The notes below the pieces were generated by a model that searched no databases, was not told where the DNA came from, and was given only the letters and a program-made list of their open reading frames with translations. A program made the translations under genes and the position numbers. Below, in pieces: positions 7,308 to 16,055 of a stretch of DNA of 64,000 nucleotides (within the stretch, counting starts at the first letter, position 1; each line of letters starts with the position of its first letter). Source of the DNA: Paenibacillus sp. USDA918EY (GTDB lineage: Bacteria > Bacillota > Bacilli > Paenibacillales > Paenibacillaceae); NCBI RefSeq assembly GCF_009870825.1, contig NZ_WTWY01000009.1:124001-188000 (forward strand), read 5' to 3'.

Positions 7308-8069
7308 ATGAAAGGATCCATCGTCAAAATCGCCGTTCCCGCGATCTGTGCCGCCATCGCCCTCAGCGGCTGCACCGGCACGCCCAAGCAAAAAGCGCAG
7401 ACGAAGCCGGTCCGGATTCAATCGAACGCCAACCACCCCCACGGCGCCCATCGGTTGACGAACGACGGACTTCGGGAAGACGCAAGCACCGACGGACATC
7501 CGCATCTGAACAGCATTAAAGTCATTCCGAAATTCAACGGGGAAAAAGTCCGCACGACCAACGAAAACGGGACGACCTACAGCGGAATGGGCTCCGGCGT
7601 CTACAGCCGCATCGGCACCTCCAGCCTGCACAACACGCCGGAATCCAAAACGCTCGAAGACCGGCTGGAATCCGCCGGCATTACCGGCATCAGCGTGCTG
7701 ACCCTCGGGGATTCGGTCTACATCGGCGATCCGGAGCATCACACCCACATCAAAAACTCCGAACCGCAGCCGCATAAAGTGCTCAGCCCGAACGAAGGCT
7801 CGTCCGGCAGAGGGTATATGAGCCAAAAAGGCGGGTACGGCTACACCATCGGACAGCGCGACAACACGAAAACCAATCTGCAGGTGATCCGCGCCGAAAC
7901 GTTGGGCGTATACGGAAAAAAAGTAAAGGTCTACACCGTTCACGATCCAAAAGCCATCCAGGCGATCAAACGGGTCAAAACCGCGATGCGCGCAGGCACG
8001 CCGGTCTCCAAAATGAGCAAAGACATGGCCGTCATCAAAAAAAGCGCACATTTGGATCAAAACAAATAA
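7308..8069 (+). CDS. YhcN/YlaJ-family sporulation lipoprotein
   Basis: A 253-residue predicted lipoprotein. The signal peptide ends in the lipobox LSGC (cysteine at about residue 23), and is followed by a low-complexity region rich in H, N and G. The C-terminal part (about 110-245) has LEDRLESAGITGISVLTLGD, then VIRAETLGVYGKKVKVYTVH and KAIQAIKRVKTAM, which resemble the YhcN/YlaJ family of spore-associated lipoproteins. GGGAGG precedes the ATG at 7308. It is transcribed away from the dehydrogenase operon and toward tatA, with a bidirectional terminator between. A forespore membrane location is inferred from the family. Confidence 0.75.
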   Translation: MKGSIVKIAVPAICAAIALSGCTGTPKQKAQTKPVRIQSNANHPHGAHRLTNDGLREDASTDGHPHLNSIKVIPKFNGEKVRTTNENGTTYSGMGSGVYSRIGTSSLHNTPESKTLEDRLESAGITGISVLTLGDSVYIGDPEHHTHIKNSEPQPHKVLSPNEGSSGRGYMSQKGGYGYTIGQRDNTKTNLQVIRAETLGVYGKKVKVYTVHDPKAIQAIKRVKTAMRAGTPVSKMSKDMAVIKKSAHLDQNK

Positions 8070-8090
8070 AGCTTGCATGAATGGGAACGA

Positions 8091-8134
8091 AAACACCTCC
8101 TTTAGCGCCAAAAGCGTTATAAGGAGGTGTTTTT
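8091..8134. terminator. Bidirectional terminator between the YhcN-like gene and tatA
   Basis: AAAACACCTCCTTTA and TATAAGGAGGTGTTTTT pair around a short centre that itself pairs (GCG..CGT). T runs occur on both strands. Confidence 0.9.
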
Positions 8135-8143
8135 CGTAAGATG

Positions 8144-8344
8144 TTAGTTTTTTTCGGCCAGTTTTTCCGGCTCGGCGGCAGGTTCGTTCGTAATGTCTTC
8201 GACGACACCTTTGGTGGAGGAGCGGAATTCCCGCAGCGTGTCCCCCACAGCCCGGCCCAGCTGGGGAAGCTTGGACGGTCCGAATACGACCAGGGCGATC
8301 ATCAGGATGATCAGAAGCCCCGGCAGCCCGATATTGTTAAACAT
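8144..8344 (-). CDS. tatA: Sec-independent protein translocase subunit TatA
   Basis: A 66-residue TatA/TatE-family protein. An N-terminal membrane helix (LPGLLIILMIALVVFG) is followed by the family hinge FGPSKLPQLGRAVGDTLREF, an amphipathic helix and a short acidic tail. It oligomerises to form the pore that moves folded proteins bearing twin-arginine signals. The ATG at 8344 is preceded by AAAGGAGG; the longer frame adds residues with no site. The start overlaps the end of tatC by 8 nt, so the two form a coupled tatC-tatA unit, the reverse of the usual A-C order in Bacillus. Confidence 0.93.
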   Translation of the reverse strand: MFNNIGLPGLLIILMIALVVFGPSKLPQLGRAVGDTLREFRSSTKGVVEDITNEPAAEPEKLAEKN

Positions 8345-9095
8345 GGTTGGCGCCTCCTTTCGGATCAAGAATCGGTTGCCCCGTCTCCTTCCGGCGCAAA
8401 TACCATCCGGAAACGAGAATGCTGAGTTCGAACAGCAAAATGAGCGGAATGGTCACGGACAGATGCGAAACGAAATCCGGCGGCGAAATCATCGACCCGA
8501 CAATGGCCAGGGCCAGATAGACGTATTTCCGCACTTTTTTCAGCTGCGTCGGCCCCAAAATACCGAGCCGGGTCAGAAACAGAACGACGGCCGGCATTTC
8601 GAAGGCAAGCGCAAGCGGAAACACGACGCTGAACAGAAGGGAAAAATAACGATCCATCCCGTACGTTTCGACCGCACCAACCGTTTGGTTCATTTTGGAG
8701 AGGAAGGAGACCATCATCGGAAACGCGACGTAAAAGCTGAACGCAATCCCAATCATGAACAGAAGGAATGCCAGCGGAACGAACCAAAACGTTTTTTTGG
8801 CCTCCTCATTGGTCAAGCCGGGTCGCACGAACGCCCAAATATGGTACAGCGCAAGCGGAACGGTGAAAAATACAGCCACCAGAAAGCCGCATTTCATGTA
8901 GATGAACATGCCGTCCGTCAGGGAAAACACGTTCCACACGATATCGGCGGCGGCTGGCCGGGTTTTCATGTACAGCAGCACTTTGGGTGACATGTACAAA
9001 CCCGCCGCCAGCGTTACGATAAAAAAGAGCATGACCCAGATCAGGCGTTTCCGCAGCTCCGTCAGGTGGGTGACCCATTCTTCACTGTTCATCAA
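8337..9095 (-). CDS. tatC: Sec-independent protein translocase subunit TatC
   Basis: A 252-residue polytopic protein with about six membrane helices. The first segment has the conserved HLTELRKRLIWVMLFFIVTL and the second the FxxPxxxYHIWAFVRPGL motif (VPLALYHIWAFVRPGLTNEE). TatC is the receptor for the twin-arginine motif. The C-terminus is short and overlaps tatA. The two proteins likely serve the nearby Tat-signal dehydrogenase subunit, though they may be a general system. The ATG at 9095 has GAGGCGG upstream. Confidence 0.95.
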   Translation of the reverse strand: MMNSEEWVTHLTELRKRLIWVMLFFIVTLAAGLYMSPKVLLYMKTRPAAADIVWNVFSLTDGMFIYMKCGFLVAVFFTVPLALYHIWAFVRPGLTNEEAKKTFWFVPLAFLLFMIGIAFSFYVAFPMMVSFLSKMNQTVGAVETYGMDRYFSLLFSVVFPLALAFEMPAVVLFLTRLGILGPTQLKKVRKYVYLALAIVGSMISPPDFVSHLSVTIPLILLFELSILVSGWYLRRKETGQPILDPKGGANHV

Positions 9096-9349
9096 TGAAC
9101 CGCCTCCTCATATGGCGCCTGCCCGACGGGCCGGTCCGGACATGGCGCTCAGCGATATGTATATTGTATCCAGGTTTTGCAGAATTATAGATAAATTTGT
9201 CGGCAACGTGTGAATCAGGCGCGGCCCCTGACATCATTGAAATAAAGGAACCCATCGATTTTGCAAATTAGGCTCCGTTGATAAAAAAGGAAAATTGCAA
9301 ACCCAATGTAAGTACGCGAAAAAGCCGTGGTCTGGTGCAAGCGAACAGC

Positions 9350-9386
9350 AAAAAGGGGATTTTCCGCTCGGAAAATCCCCTTTTGC
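9350..9386 (-). terminator. Long perfect hairpin, terminator of the pentapeptide-repeat gene
   Basis: AAAAGGGGATTTTCCG pairs perfectly with CGGAAAATCCCCTTTT around two bases. T runs flank both sides, so it could act in either direction. It directly abuts repeat B1. No other terminator lies between it and the gene ending at 9581. Confidence 0.75.
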
Positions 9387-9390
9387 TAAT

Positions 9391-9485
9391 ACTTAGAAAG
9401 TATCAACTACAGAGCCACTGCCTTCCTGATATTGCAGGAAAAACTACCTTATAAACGCGGTCTGTCTTCTTAGGAGGTACGTCGA
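9391..9485 (-). repeat. Dispersed repeat family B, copy B1
   Basis: About 95 bp that matches 33321-33411 in inverted orientation at roughly 85 per cent by eye. Conserved blocks, read on the minus strand, are TCCTAAGAAGACAGACCGCG, AAGGTAGTT, TGGCTCTG and ATACTTTCT. It contains a TTCCTG/CAGGAA stem and a terminal ATACTT/AAGTAT stem. Confidence 0.85.
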
Positions 9486-9580
9486 TATTTTCTTAACAAT
9501 ATGAATTTATAATTTCCGGGCTCCCGCAAAGACCTGATTCGGCTTCGAAGCCATTGACCCGCGATGTTGCGCTGTTTGGT

Positions 9581-10186
9581 TTATTCCACCTTAGCCCCGT
9601 AAGATCGGGCCACGTTAACCGCTTGCTCCAAATCGAGCCGCACCCCTGTCAGGTCAAACGACCTGTAATCGATCCGGTCCATTTTCGCTCCCCGCAAATC
9701 CGCTCCTTTCAAAGCCGCTTTGAACAGCTTCGCGCCGGAAAGATCGGCTTCCCGCAAGTCCGCCTTTTGCAGATTGCATTCGCTGAGATCCGCTTCGATC
9801 AGGCGAATGCCTTTGAGCACCTGCTTCGACAGGTTCGCCTGCCGCAGGTTCGTATAAGACCACTCCCCGCCCTGAATCGTGATGCCGTCCAGATAGGCTC
9901 CCCCGAAATCGCTGCCCGTCATTTTGCAGTCCTCCCATTTCGAGACAAACAGGTTCGCGCCGGCAAACCGGCAATTCGTAAACGCCGACCGCGTGTGCAA
10001 GGAAGCGTTAAACGCGGCGCCTCCAAAATCGCATTCGATAAACTGGCAGCCTGCGGTCCATATTTCGTTCATTTCCGTGCCGCGGAAGAGGCAGCGCGTG
10101 AAAACGCAGCCCTTCAGTTCCCCGCTTCTTAAATCGGCCTGGCTAAAATCCTTGTTCTCATATCTTTCGTCCATGTATTGAAACAT
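9581..10186 (-). CDS. Pentapeptide-repeat protein
   Basis: A 201-residue protein built almost wholly of pentapeptide repeats (A-D/N-L-x-x), for example DFSQADLRSGELKGCVFTRC and IEADLSECNLQKADLREADL, then SGAKLFKAALKGADLRGAKM. Such proteins fold as a right-handed quadrilateral beta-helix, and some (Qnr, MfpA) mimic DNA and bind gyrase. This one lacks features that would assign it to the resistance group. ATG 10186 is used because AAGGAG lies upstream. It is monocistronic, and its 3' untranslated region contains repeat B1 and the hairpin at 9350-9386. Confidence 0.9.
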   Translation of the reverse strand: MFQYMDERYENKDFSQADLRSGELKGCVFTRCLFRGTEMNEIWTAGCQFIECDFGGAAFNASLHTRSAFTNCRFAGANLFVSKWEDCKMTGSDFGGAYLDGITIQGGEWSYTNLRQANLSKQVLKGIRLIEADLSECNLQKADLREADLSGAKLFKAALKGADLRGAKMDRIDYRSFDLTGVRLDLEQAVNVARSYGAKVE

Positions 10187-10400
10187 GAGCGTTTTCACTC
10201 CTTCAGCGGCCCGCGCCGGATGTCTTTTCCTAGATCGTAACAAACATACGTTCCTTCAACAAGGACGGATCGGGCCGAATTTTGTCGCAAGACCCGAAAA
10301 AAGCAACCCTAAAAACGAAATTTTGGACCTGTTACTTTCCTCCACCCCCTTCTACAATAGAAGATGCAACAATGAAAGCACTTACAGGGGGTCGGAACTC

Positions 10401-11369
10401 ATGCGTGCCAAGCTAGGCGCAAACATGGCGCAGCCCGAAGCTCCCGCTGCGGCGGGAAAGCGGAATTTGCTTCTCAAAAAGCTGCTCAGCCAGAAATATT
10501 TGCAGGTCATGGCGCTCCTCGGCGTCGCCTGGATGATCATTTTCAATTACATACCGATGTACGGCATCATCATCGCGTTCAAGCAGTACGTCATCACGCG
10601 TCCCATTTCGGAAGCGCCTTGGGTCGGACTCGAGCATTTCAAAGCGTTTTTCGAAGACGAGGATTTGCCGCGCGTCATCTGGAACACGATCGGCATCAGC
10701 ATGATCAAGCTGGTCATCGGTTTTCCGCTGCCGATTTTGTTCGCGCTGTTCCTGAACGAGCTGCGTTCGATCCGGATGAAAAAGGCGGTGCAGACGATCT
10801 CGTACCTGCCCCATTTCCTGTCCTGGGTTATCCTCGGCGGCATTTTGGCCACCTGGCTGGCGGACGTCGGCATCATCAACCATATTTTGATGGCGCTGCA
10901 CGTCATCGACGAGCCGATCAGCTACCTGGCCGAACCGAAATATTTTTGGGGCATCGTCGTCGCCTCGGACATTTGGAAGGAGCTCGGATGGTCGGCCATC
11001 ATTTATCTCGCCGCCATCGCCGGCGTTTCGCCCGATCTCCACGAGGCCGCAACCATCGACGGCGCCGGTCGCTTTAAGCGGATGTGGCATGTGACGCTGC
11101 CCGGCATCCGCAGCACGATTACCATCCTGCTCATTTTGGCGGTCAGCGGCATTTTGAACTCGAATTTCGATCAGATTTTGGTGCTGCGCAATTCGCTCAA
11201 CGAAAGCGCCAGCAGCGTCATCGACGTGTACGTGTACCAGACGGGCCTCGTCAACAACCGTTTCTCTTATTCGACGGCGGTCGGTCTGATCAAATCTTTG
11301 ATTGCTTTGGTACTGCTTCTCATCGCCAACTCGGCATCCAAGAGAATCAACGGTACATCCCTATTTTAA
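10401..11369 (+). CDS. Carbohydrate ABC transporter permease, LplB type
   Basis: A 322-residue MalF/LplB-type inner-membrane permease with about six helices. Recognisable parts are YLQVMALLGVAWMIIFNYIP, the extracytoplasmic VGLEHFKAFFED, and the EAA loop (LHEAATIDGAGRFKRMWHVT) that contacts the ATPase. The ATG at 10401 follows AGGGGGTCGG. It starts a five-gene cluster: permease, permease, binding protein, kinase, response regulator. No ATPase is encoded, so a shared MsmX-like ATPase is expected. A -10-like TACAAT occurs at 10353-10358, but no clear -35 was found; the cluster's AraC regulator probably activates it. Confidence 0.9.
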   Translation: MRAKLGANMAQPEAPAAAGKRNLLLKKLLSQKYLQVMALLGVAWMIIFNYIPMYGIIIAFKQYVITRPISEAPWVGLEHFKAFFEDEDLPRVIWNTIGISMIKLVIGFPLPILFALFLNELRSIRMKKAVQTISYLPHFLSWVILGGILATWLADVGIINHILMALHVIDEPISYLAEPKYFWGIVVASDIWKELGWSAIIYLAAIAGVSPDLHEAATIDGAGRFKRMWHVTLPGIRSTITILLILAVSGILNSNFDQILVLRNSLNESASSVIDVYVYQTGLVNNRFSYSTAVGLIKSLIALVLLLIANSASKRINGTSLF

Positions 11370-11390
11370 CGAAAAGGTGGTTGATGCCCC

Positions 11391-12278
11391 ATGTTCAAAC
11401 GGAATCGAACAACTGCCGGGGATGCGGCCTTTGACGCCGTCAACGTGCTGATCATGCTTGCCGTCTGCTTCGTGACGCTGTACCCGATCTGGTACGTGCT
11501 CGTCAATTCCTTTAACGAAGGACAAGACGCCATGCGCGGAGGCATTTACTGGTGGCCGCGGATTTTCAGCCTGGAAAGCTACGAGGCCGTTTTCCGCAGC
11601 AGCGGCATCATGACGGCGATGGGGGTCACGGTGGCCAAAACGCTGATCGGCACGGCGGTGCACGTGTTTTTTACGGCGATGGTCGCCTACGCCTTCTCCC
11701 GGCGGGAGCTTGTCGGGCAGAAGCTGTACATTTTGATCGGCACGGTCACCCTGTTTTTCAACAGCGGCCTGATTCCCTATTATTTGCTGATCCGCGATCT
11801 TCATTTGCTCGACAACTTTTTGGTGTACATCATTCCGGCCATGTTCAGCTTTTTCGACCTGATCATTTTTATGACCTTTTTCCGCGAAATACCGGACGGT
11901 CTGGAGGAAGCGGCGAAAATCGACGGAGCGAACGACCTGTCCATTTTCGTGCGCGTCATCATCCCGGTGTCGATGCCCGTCATTGCGACGATCGCCCTGT
12001 TTCACGGGGTGTACCAATGGAACGACTACTTCACCGGCATGATTTATATCAACAACATGGACCTGCAGCCGATCCAAACCTATTTGTACCGGATCGTCGC
12101 CCAGTCCAGCTCCAACCAGATGGCCGCGGCCATGCCCGGAGGCATATCCAAAAACGTCACCTCCCAGTCCATCAAGCTGGCGACCATGGTCGTGACGACC
12201 GCGCCGATCGTGCTTGCTTATCCGTTCCTGCAAAGGTATTTCGTGAAAGGCCTCATGATCGGCTCCATCAAGGGGTAA
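11391..12278 (+). CDS. Carbohydrate ABC transporter permease, YtcP type
   Basis: A 295-residue MalG/YtcP-type permease. It has the family's N-terminal segment MLAVCFVTLYPIWYVLVNSF, the EAA loop (GLEEAAKIDGANDLSIFVRV), and the C-terminal PFLQRYFVKGLMIGSIKG typical of this group. It pairs with the upstream LplB-type permease, separated by 21 nt with an AAAGGTGG site. Together they form the membrane channel for an oligosaccharide of unknown identity. Confidence 0.9.
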   Translation: MFKRNRTTAGDAAFDAVNVLIMLAVCFVTLYPIWYVLVNSFNEGQDAMRGGIYWWPRIFSLESYEAVFRSSGIMTAMGVTVAKTLIGTAVHVFFTAMVAYAFSRRELVGQKLYILIGTVTLFFNSGLIPYYLLIRDLHLLDNFLVYIIPAMFSFFDLIIFMTFFREIPDGLEEAAKIDGANDLSIFVRVIIPVSMPVIATIALFHGVYQWNDYFTGMIYINNMDLQPIQTYLYRIVAQSSSNQMAAAMPGGISKNVTSQSIKLATMVVTTAPIVLAYPFLQRYFVKGLMIGSIKG

Positions 12279-12347
12279 GCGGCGCCGGAGTTTTTTCCCA
12301 AGCGGTAACACGGTTTCACCAAAATATAAAAAGTGGGGTAAAGACGT

Positions 12348-14024
12348 ATGAGAAAACATGTTTTACGCAAAAGCAGCCTGCTGCTCCTGGCCTTTACGCT
12401 GATGCTTTCGCTTGCCGCATGCGGCGGCTCGTCAGGCGGGGACACCAAGGCGGCGGAACCCGAGAACAAAAACGAACCGGCGCCTGAAGCGAAGACGGTA
12501 TCGGCGGACGAACCCGGCTGGAAAGCCGACACGTCCCCGATCACCTTCGACTGGTATTTGAACTTCTCGTGGTTCGCCAACAAATGGGGCGTCGACCCGA
12601 CCTCCCAATACGTCACGAAAAAAACCGGCGTCAGCGTCAACTTCATCGTTCCCGCCGGCAACGAAAACGAGAAACTGAACACGATGATCGCCTCCGGCAG
12701 CCTGCCCGATTTCATCACGCTCGGCTGGTGGGAGGACGCCGTGAAAACGATGATCGAAGGCGATCTGGTGCTTCCGCTCAACAAACTGGCCGAAGAATAC
12801 GATCCTTATTTCATAAAGGTCGCCGACCCGGCGAAAATGGCTTGGTACAAGCAAGAAGACGGCAACACGTACGTTTATCCGAACTCGTCTTCCTCGCCGA
12901 AGGATTTTGAAAAATATTCGCGGGAATACGTGTCCAACCAGACGTTCCTCGTCCGGAAGGATATGTACGAAGCTTTGGGCAAACCGGATATGCGCACGCC
13001 GGAAGGATTCCTGAACGCGCTCAAGATGGCGAAGGAGAAATTCCCGGAGGTCGACGGCCAGCCGATGATCCCGCTCGGCTTGACCGAATTTAACGACGTG
13101 GGCAACGGCAGCCTTGAGGGGTATTTGCAAAACTTCCTCGCCATCCCGTACGAAAAAGACGGCAAGCTGTATGACCGCCAAACCGATCCGGAATATGTCC
13201 GCTGGCTGAAGACGCTGCGTCAGGCCAACGAGCAAGGGCTGCTCGCCAAAGACATCTTTATCGACAAACGCCCGCAAATGGAAGAAAAAATCGCCCAAGG
13301 CCGTTATTTTGCCATGATCTATCAGCGCAGCGACCTGACGGCGCAGGAAAACGCGCTGTACGCCAAAGATCCGAACTCCGTCTACATCGCGGTGGACGGC
13401 CCGGCCAACACCAAGATGGATCCGCCGACGCTGGCAGGTCCCGGCATTTCGGGATGGACGGTCACGCTCATTTCGAAAAACGTCAAAGACAAAGCCAGAG
13501 CGATCCGCTTCCTGGAATATCTGATCAGCGAAGAAGGCCAGAAGGATCTGTACCTCGGCGAAAAAGGCGTCACCTATGATACGATTGACGGCAAAGACCA
13601 ATTTAAGCCCGAAGCGCTGGAGCTGCTGAACAAAGACCGTTCCGCCTTCGACAAAAAATACGGCGCCTCCCTTACGTTCTGGATGATGCAGGATACGAAC
13701 ATGATTTTGCAATGGCAGCCGCCTAGCGTCGAACCGTTCAAGCAAATGGAGGACTGGACCAAAGGCAAAACGAAAAGCTTCTCCCAATACGACAACATCA
13801 ACCCGACCGGCAACTCCGAGGAAGGCATCGCGAGCAACAAAATCGCCCAAACCTGGGGCAAAACGCTGCCGAAGCTTCTTTTGAGCAAATCGGACGAGGA
13901 ATTCGACAAGCTTTGGAACGAGTTTTTGGAAAAACGCGACAAAGCCGGCTTTGCCAAAGTCGAAGCTTTCAAGCAGGCCAAATTCGAAGACAACGTGAAA
14001 AAGCTTCAAGAGTTTTTGAAATAA
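12348..14024 (+). CDS. Extracellular solute-binding lipoprotein, LipO/YtcQ type
   Basis: A 558-residue binding protein of the cluster. The signal peptide ends in the lipobox LAACGGSS (cysteine at residue 25), and an acidic linker follows (AEPENKNEPAPEAK). The body fits family 1 solute-binding proteins of the large LipO type: NKWGVDPTSQYVTKKTGVSV, ENEKLNTMIASGSLPDFITL, GKPDMRTPEGFLNALKMAKE and GISGWTVTLISKNVKDKARA. It would deliver an oligosaccharide to the two permeases just upstream. A GTGGGG site precedes the ATG. A terminator follows, so the kinase gene may be read partly from its own start. Confidence 0.9.
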   Translation: MRKHVLRKSSLLLLAFTLMLSLAACGGSSGGDTKAAEPENKNEPAPEAKTVSADEPGWKADTSPITFDWYLNFSWFANKWGVDPTSQYVTKKTGVSVNFIVPAGNENEKLNTMIASGSLPDFITLGWWEDAVKTMIEGDLVLPLNKLAEEYDPYFIKVADPAKMAWYKQEDGNTYVYPNSSSSPKDFEKYSREYVSNQTFLVRKDMYEALGKPDMRTPEGFLNALKMAKEKFPEVDGQPMIPLGLTEFNDVGNGSLEGYLQNFLAIPYEKDGKLYDRQTDPEYVRWLKTLRQANEQGLLAKDIFIDKRPQMEEKIAQGRYFAMIYQRSDLTAQENALYAKDPNSVYIAVDGPANTKMDPPTLAGPGISGWTVTLISKNVKDKARAIRFLEYLISEEGQKDLYLGEKGVTYDTIDGKDQFKPEALELLNKDRSAFDKKYGASLTFWMMQDTNMILQWQPPSVEPFKQMEDWTKGKTKSFSQYDNINPTGNSEEGIASNKIAQTWGKTLPKLLLSKSDEEFDKLWNEFLEKRDKAGFAKVEAFKQAKFEDNVKKLQEFLK

Positions 14025-14042
14025 TTTCACATGCGAATGCAT

Positions 14043-14084
14043 ATCCAAAAAGCCCCATTTTTGCGCGGGCTTTTTGGATTTTCG
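14043..14084 (+). terminator. Terminator/attenuator between binding protein and kinase
   Basis: ATCCAAAAAGCCC and GGGCTTTTTGGAT form a 13-bp stem with a T-rich tail 19 nt after the binding-protein stop. Read-through would be needed to express the kinase from the same promoter. Confidence 0.8.
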
Positions 14085-14123
14085 TCTTTCTTGCCAATCA
14101 ATAAATTTCCGGATGTGATTCGA

Positions 14124-16055
14124 GTGCCCAGACGCTTACGATCTTTGACCCGCGTGTTAATCCAAAGGCTGGAGCAGTACTCCCTGCAGCAGCGGTTGTT
14201 TCTTTCCTATATCGTCATCATTCTTATACCCGGCATCGTGTTTTCGCTCATTATTTTCCGGCAGCTGAACGAAAGCTACACGAAAGACGCCATCCGCAAA
14301 AGCGAAAGCTCCATCGAAATCGAAAAAACGAACATCAAAAACAATATGGAAACGATGGAGCGGACCGTGCAAATCGCTTTGTCGGACCGGGAAGTGATGA
14401 ATTATCTCGACCGCTCCTCCGAACCGGACCCGTCCGAGCTGATCGAATTCAGCAGCAACACGATGAACAGCCTTCTGCGGCTTCAATTCAACAACCAGGA
14501 TCTGGAGCATATCCGCATCTTTTCAAACAACCGGTTGATCAGCGAAATATGGCCGGTTTTCCTGAAAGAAACCCGGGTCACGAGCGAGCCGTGGTACGAA
14601 GCGGTGAACCGGCTGAACGGAGCGGCCCTTTGGGAAATATCCGAACGCGACAAAGAACTGATGCAAAACCATATCCGCGATGAAAAGGAATTCCGGCAAA
14701 AAATGTCGCTTGTGCGCGAAATCGAATATCCGAAGGGCACGCATGTCGGCATCATTCAGGTCGATATGCTGCTGAGCCGCTTTTTCCCAAGCGCTTACGC
14801 AAGCCGCAACGGCGACCAATCGCAAATGATCGTCATGGCTTCGGACGGGCGGCTGTATTACGATCAGTCCCGCTCCCTGCTCACCGCTTCCGAGCTCGCC
14901 GAGGCGAAGCTTGCGGAAAAGCTCTACCCGACGGAAAATGCCGGCGCCTTCCGGCATGTCAACATAAGCCTCGCCGGCCAACCTTATCTCGCCGTGTATG
15001 CTTACATCGACGGCATCGACGCGTACGTCGTGCATATGACGTCGCTGCAAGCGGCGCTTTCGGAGCTGAATAAAACCCGGAATACGATTTTGCTGGTGAA
15101 CGTCGTGTTGATCGCCATCCTGTCGGTTTCGACCTTTTTTCTCAATTCGCTAATTTTGAAAAAATTGCGGCAGCTGACGCTCTCCATGAAAAAAATCCGC
15201 CAAGGGGACTTCAACGTCCAGCTTCCGGTCGGCGGCGGCAGCGAAGTCGGCGAGCTGACCTTTCATTTCCGGAAAATGATGGGCAAAATCAACGAGCTGA
15301 TCGCCGATGCGGTCAACAAGCAGGCCGCAACGAAGGAGGCCGAGCTGAAAACCTTGAAAAACCAGATCGACTCCCACTTCCTGTACAACACGCTTGAAAA
15401 CATCAAGATGCTCGCCGAGGTCGAAAACCAGCGGCCGATCTCGGACGCGCTGACCTCGCTTGGCAGCATGATGCGCTACAATCTGAGATGGAGCGGCGAA
15501 TACGTGCGGCTGCGCGAGGAACTGAACCATGCCCGCCATTATGTCGCGCTGATGAACCTGCGGTTTGACCAGCGGATCTTGCTCCGGGCCGAGCTGACGG
15601 AGCGGGAGCTCGACCTGGAAGTGCTGAAAATGTCGCTGCAGCCGATCATCGAAAACGCCGTCAAGCATGGCCTGAATGGAAGCGCAGCGCAGACGGGCGA
15701 TTTAACCATCACGCTCAGCACCTATGCGCACCAAGGGGCGCAGATGATCGTGATTGAGGATAACGGCGCCGGGATGTCCCCCGAACAAACGCGCCGGCTG
15801 AACGAAACCATCCGCGCTGCCGACGGCGGCGGCCGGAGCGGACCCGAGGCGGAATCCTCCGGAATGCTCGGCGGAGGCGGCGGAAACGGCATCGGCCTTC
15901 GCAACGTCCATCAACGGCTGCAGTTGTTTTACGGGCAGGAATGCGGCCTTTGGGTCGAAAGCGAGGAACGGCGGTACACCCGGGTGATGATCAAGCTGCC
16001 TTACTTTAACCTGATCGGAGGCGAATCCGCATATGTACAGACTATTGATCGTTGA
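14124..16055 (+). CDS. YesM-type sensor histidine kinase
   Basis: A 643-residue membrane sensor. A first helix (LFLSYIVIILIPGIVFSLII) is followed by an extracellular Cache-like sensor, a second helix (ILLVNVVLIAILSVSTFFLN), a HAMP linker, a His_kinase domain with the phospho-accepting histidine at about residue 418 (IDSHFLYNTLENI), and an HATPase domain (PIIENAVKHGLNG, DNGAGM, GNGIGLRNV). The H-box reads IDSH where the family almost always has INPH. A glycine/serine-rich insert precedes the last ATP motif. GTG at 14124 is my best start, with only a weak upstream site; the longer frame would begin inside the terminator hairpin. It overlaps the regulator gene by 23 nt. Confidence 0.88.
   Translation: MPRRLRSLTRVLIQRLEQYSLQQRLFLSYIVIILIPGIVFSLIIFRQLNESYTKDAIRKSESSIEIEKTNIKNNMETMERTVQIALSDREVMNYLDRSSEPDPSELIEFSSNTMNSLLRLQFNNQDLEHIRIFSNNRLISEIWPVFLKETRVTSEPWYEAVNRLNGAALWEISERDKELMQNHIRDEKEFRQKMSLVREIEYPKGTHVGIIQVDMLLSRFFPSAYASRNGDQSQMIVMASDGRLYYDQSRSLLTASELAEAKLAEKLYPTENAGAFRHVNISLAGQPYLAVYAYIDGIDAYVVHMTSLQAALSELNKTRNTILLVNVVLIAILSVSTFFLNSLILKKLRQLTLSMKKIRQGDFNVQLPVGGGSEVGELTFHFRKMMGKINELIADAVNKQAATKEAELKTLKNQIDSHFLYNTLENIKMLAEVENQRPISDALTSLGSMMRYNLRWSGEYVRLREELNHARHYVALMNLRFDQRILLRAELTERELDLEVLKMSLQPIIENAVKHGLNGSAAQTGDLTITLSTYAHQGAQMIVIEDNGAGMSPEQTRRLNETIRAADGGGRSGPEAESSGMLGGGGGNGIGLRNVHQRLQLFYGQECGLWVESEERRYTRVMIKLPYFNLIGGESAYVQTIDR

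Noticed and set aside
9171..9267. Possible fourth, decayed copy of repeat A (AGGTTTTGCAGAA ... ATTTTGCAAA)
   Set aside because: The ends are similar but the conserved CCGGCCGCTCCCGG core is absent, so the likeness may be chance.
9581..10186. Quinolone-resistance Qnr protein
   Set aside because: Pentapeptide repeats alone do not show this; I saw none of the loops typical of Qnr.
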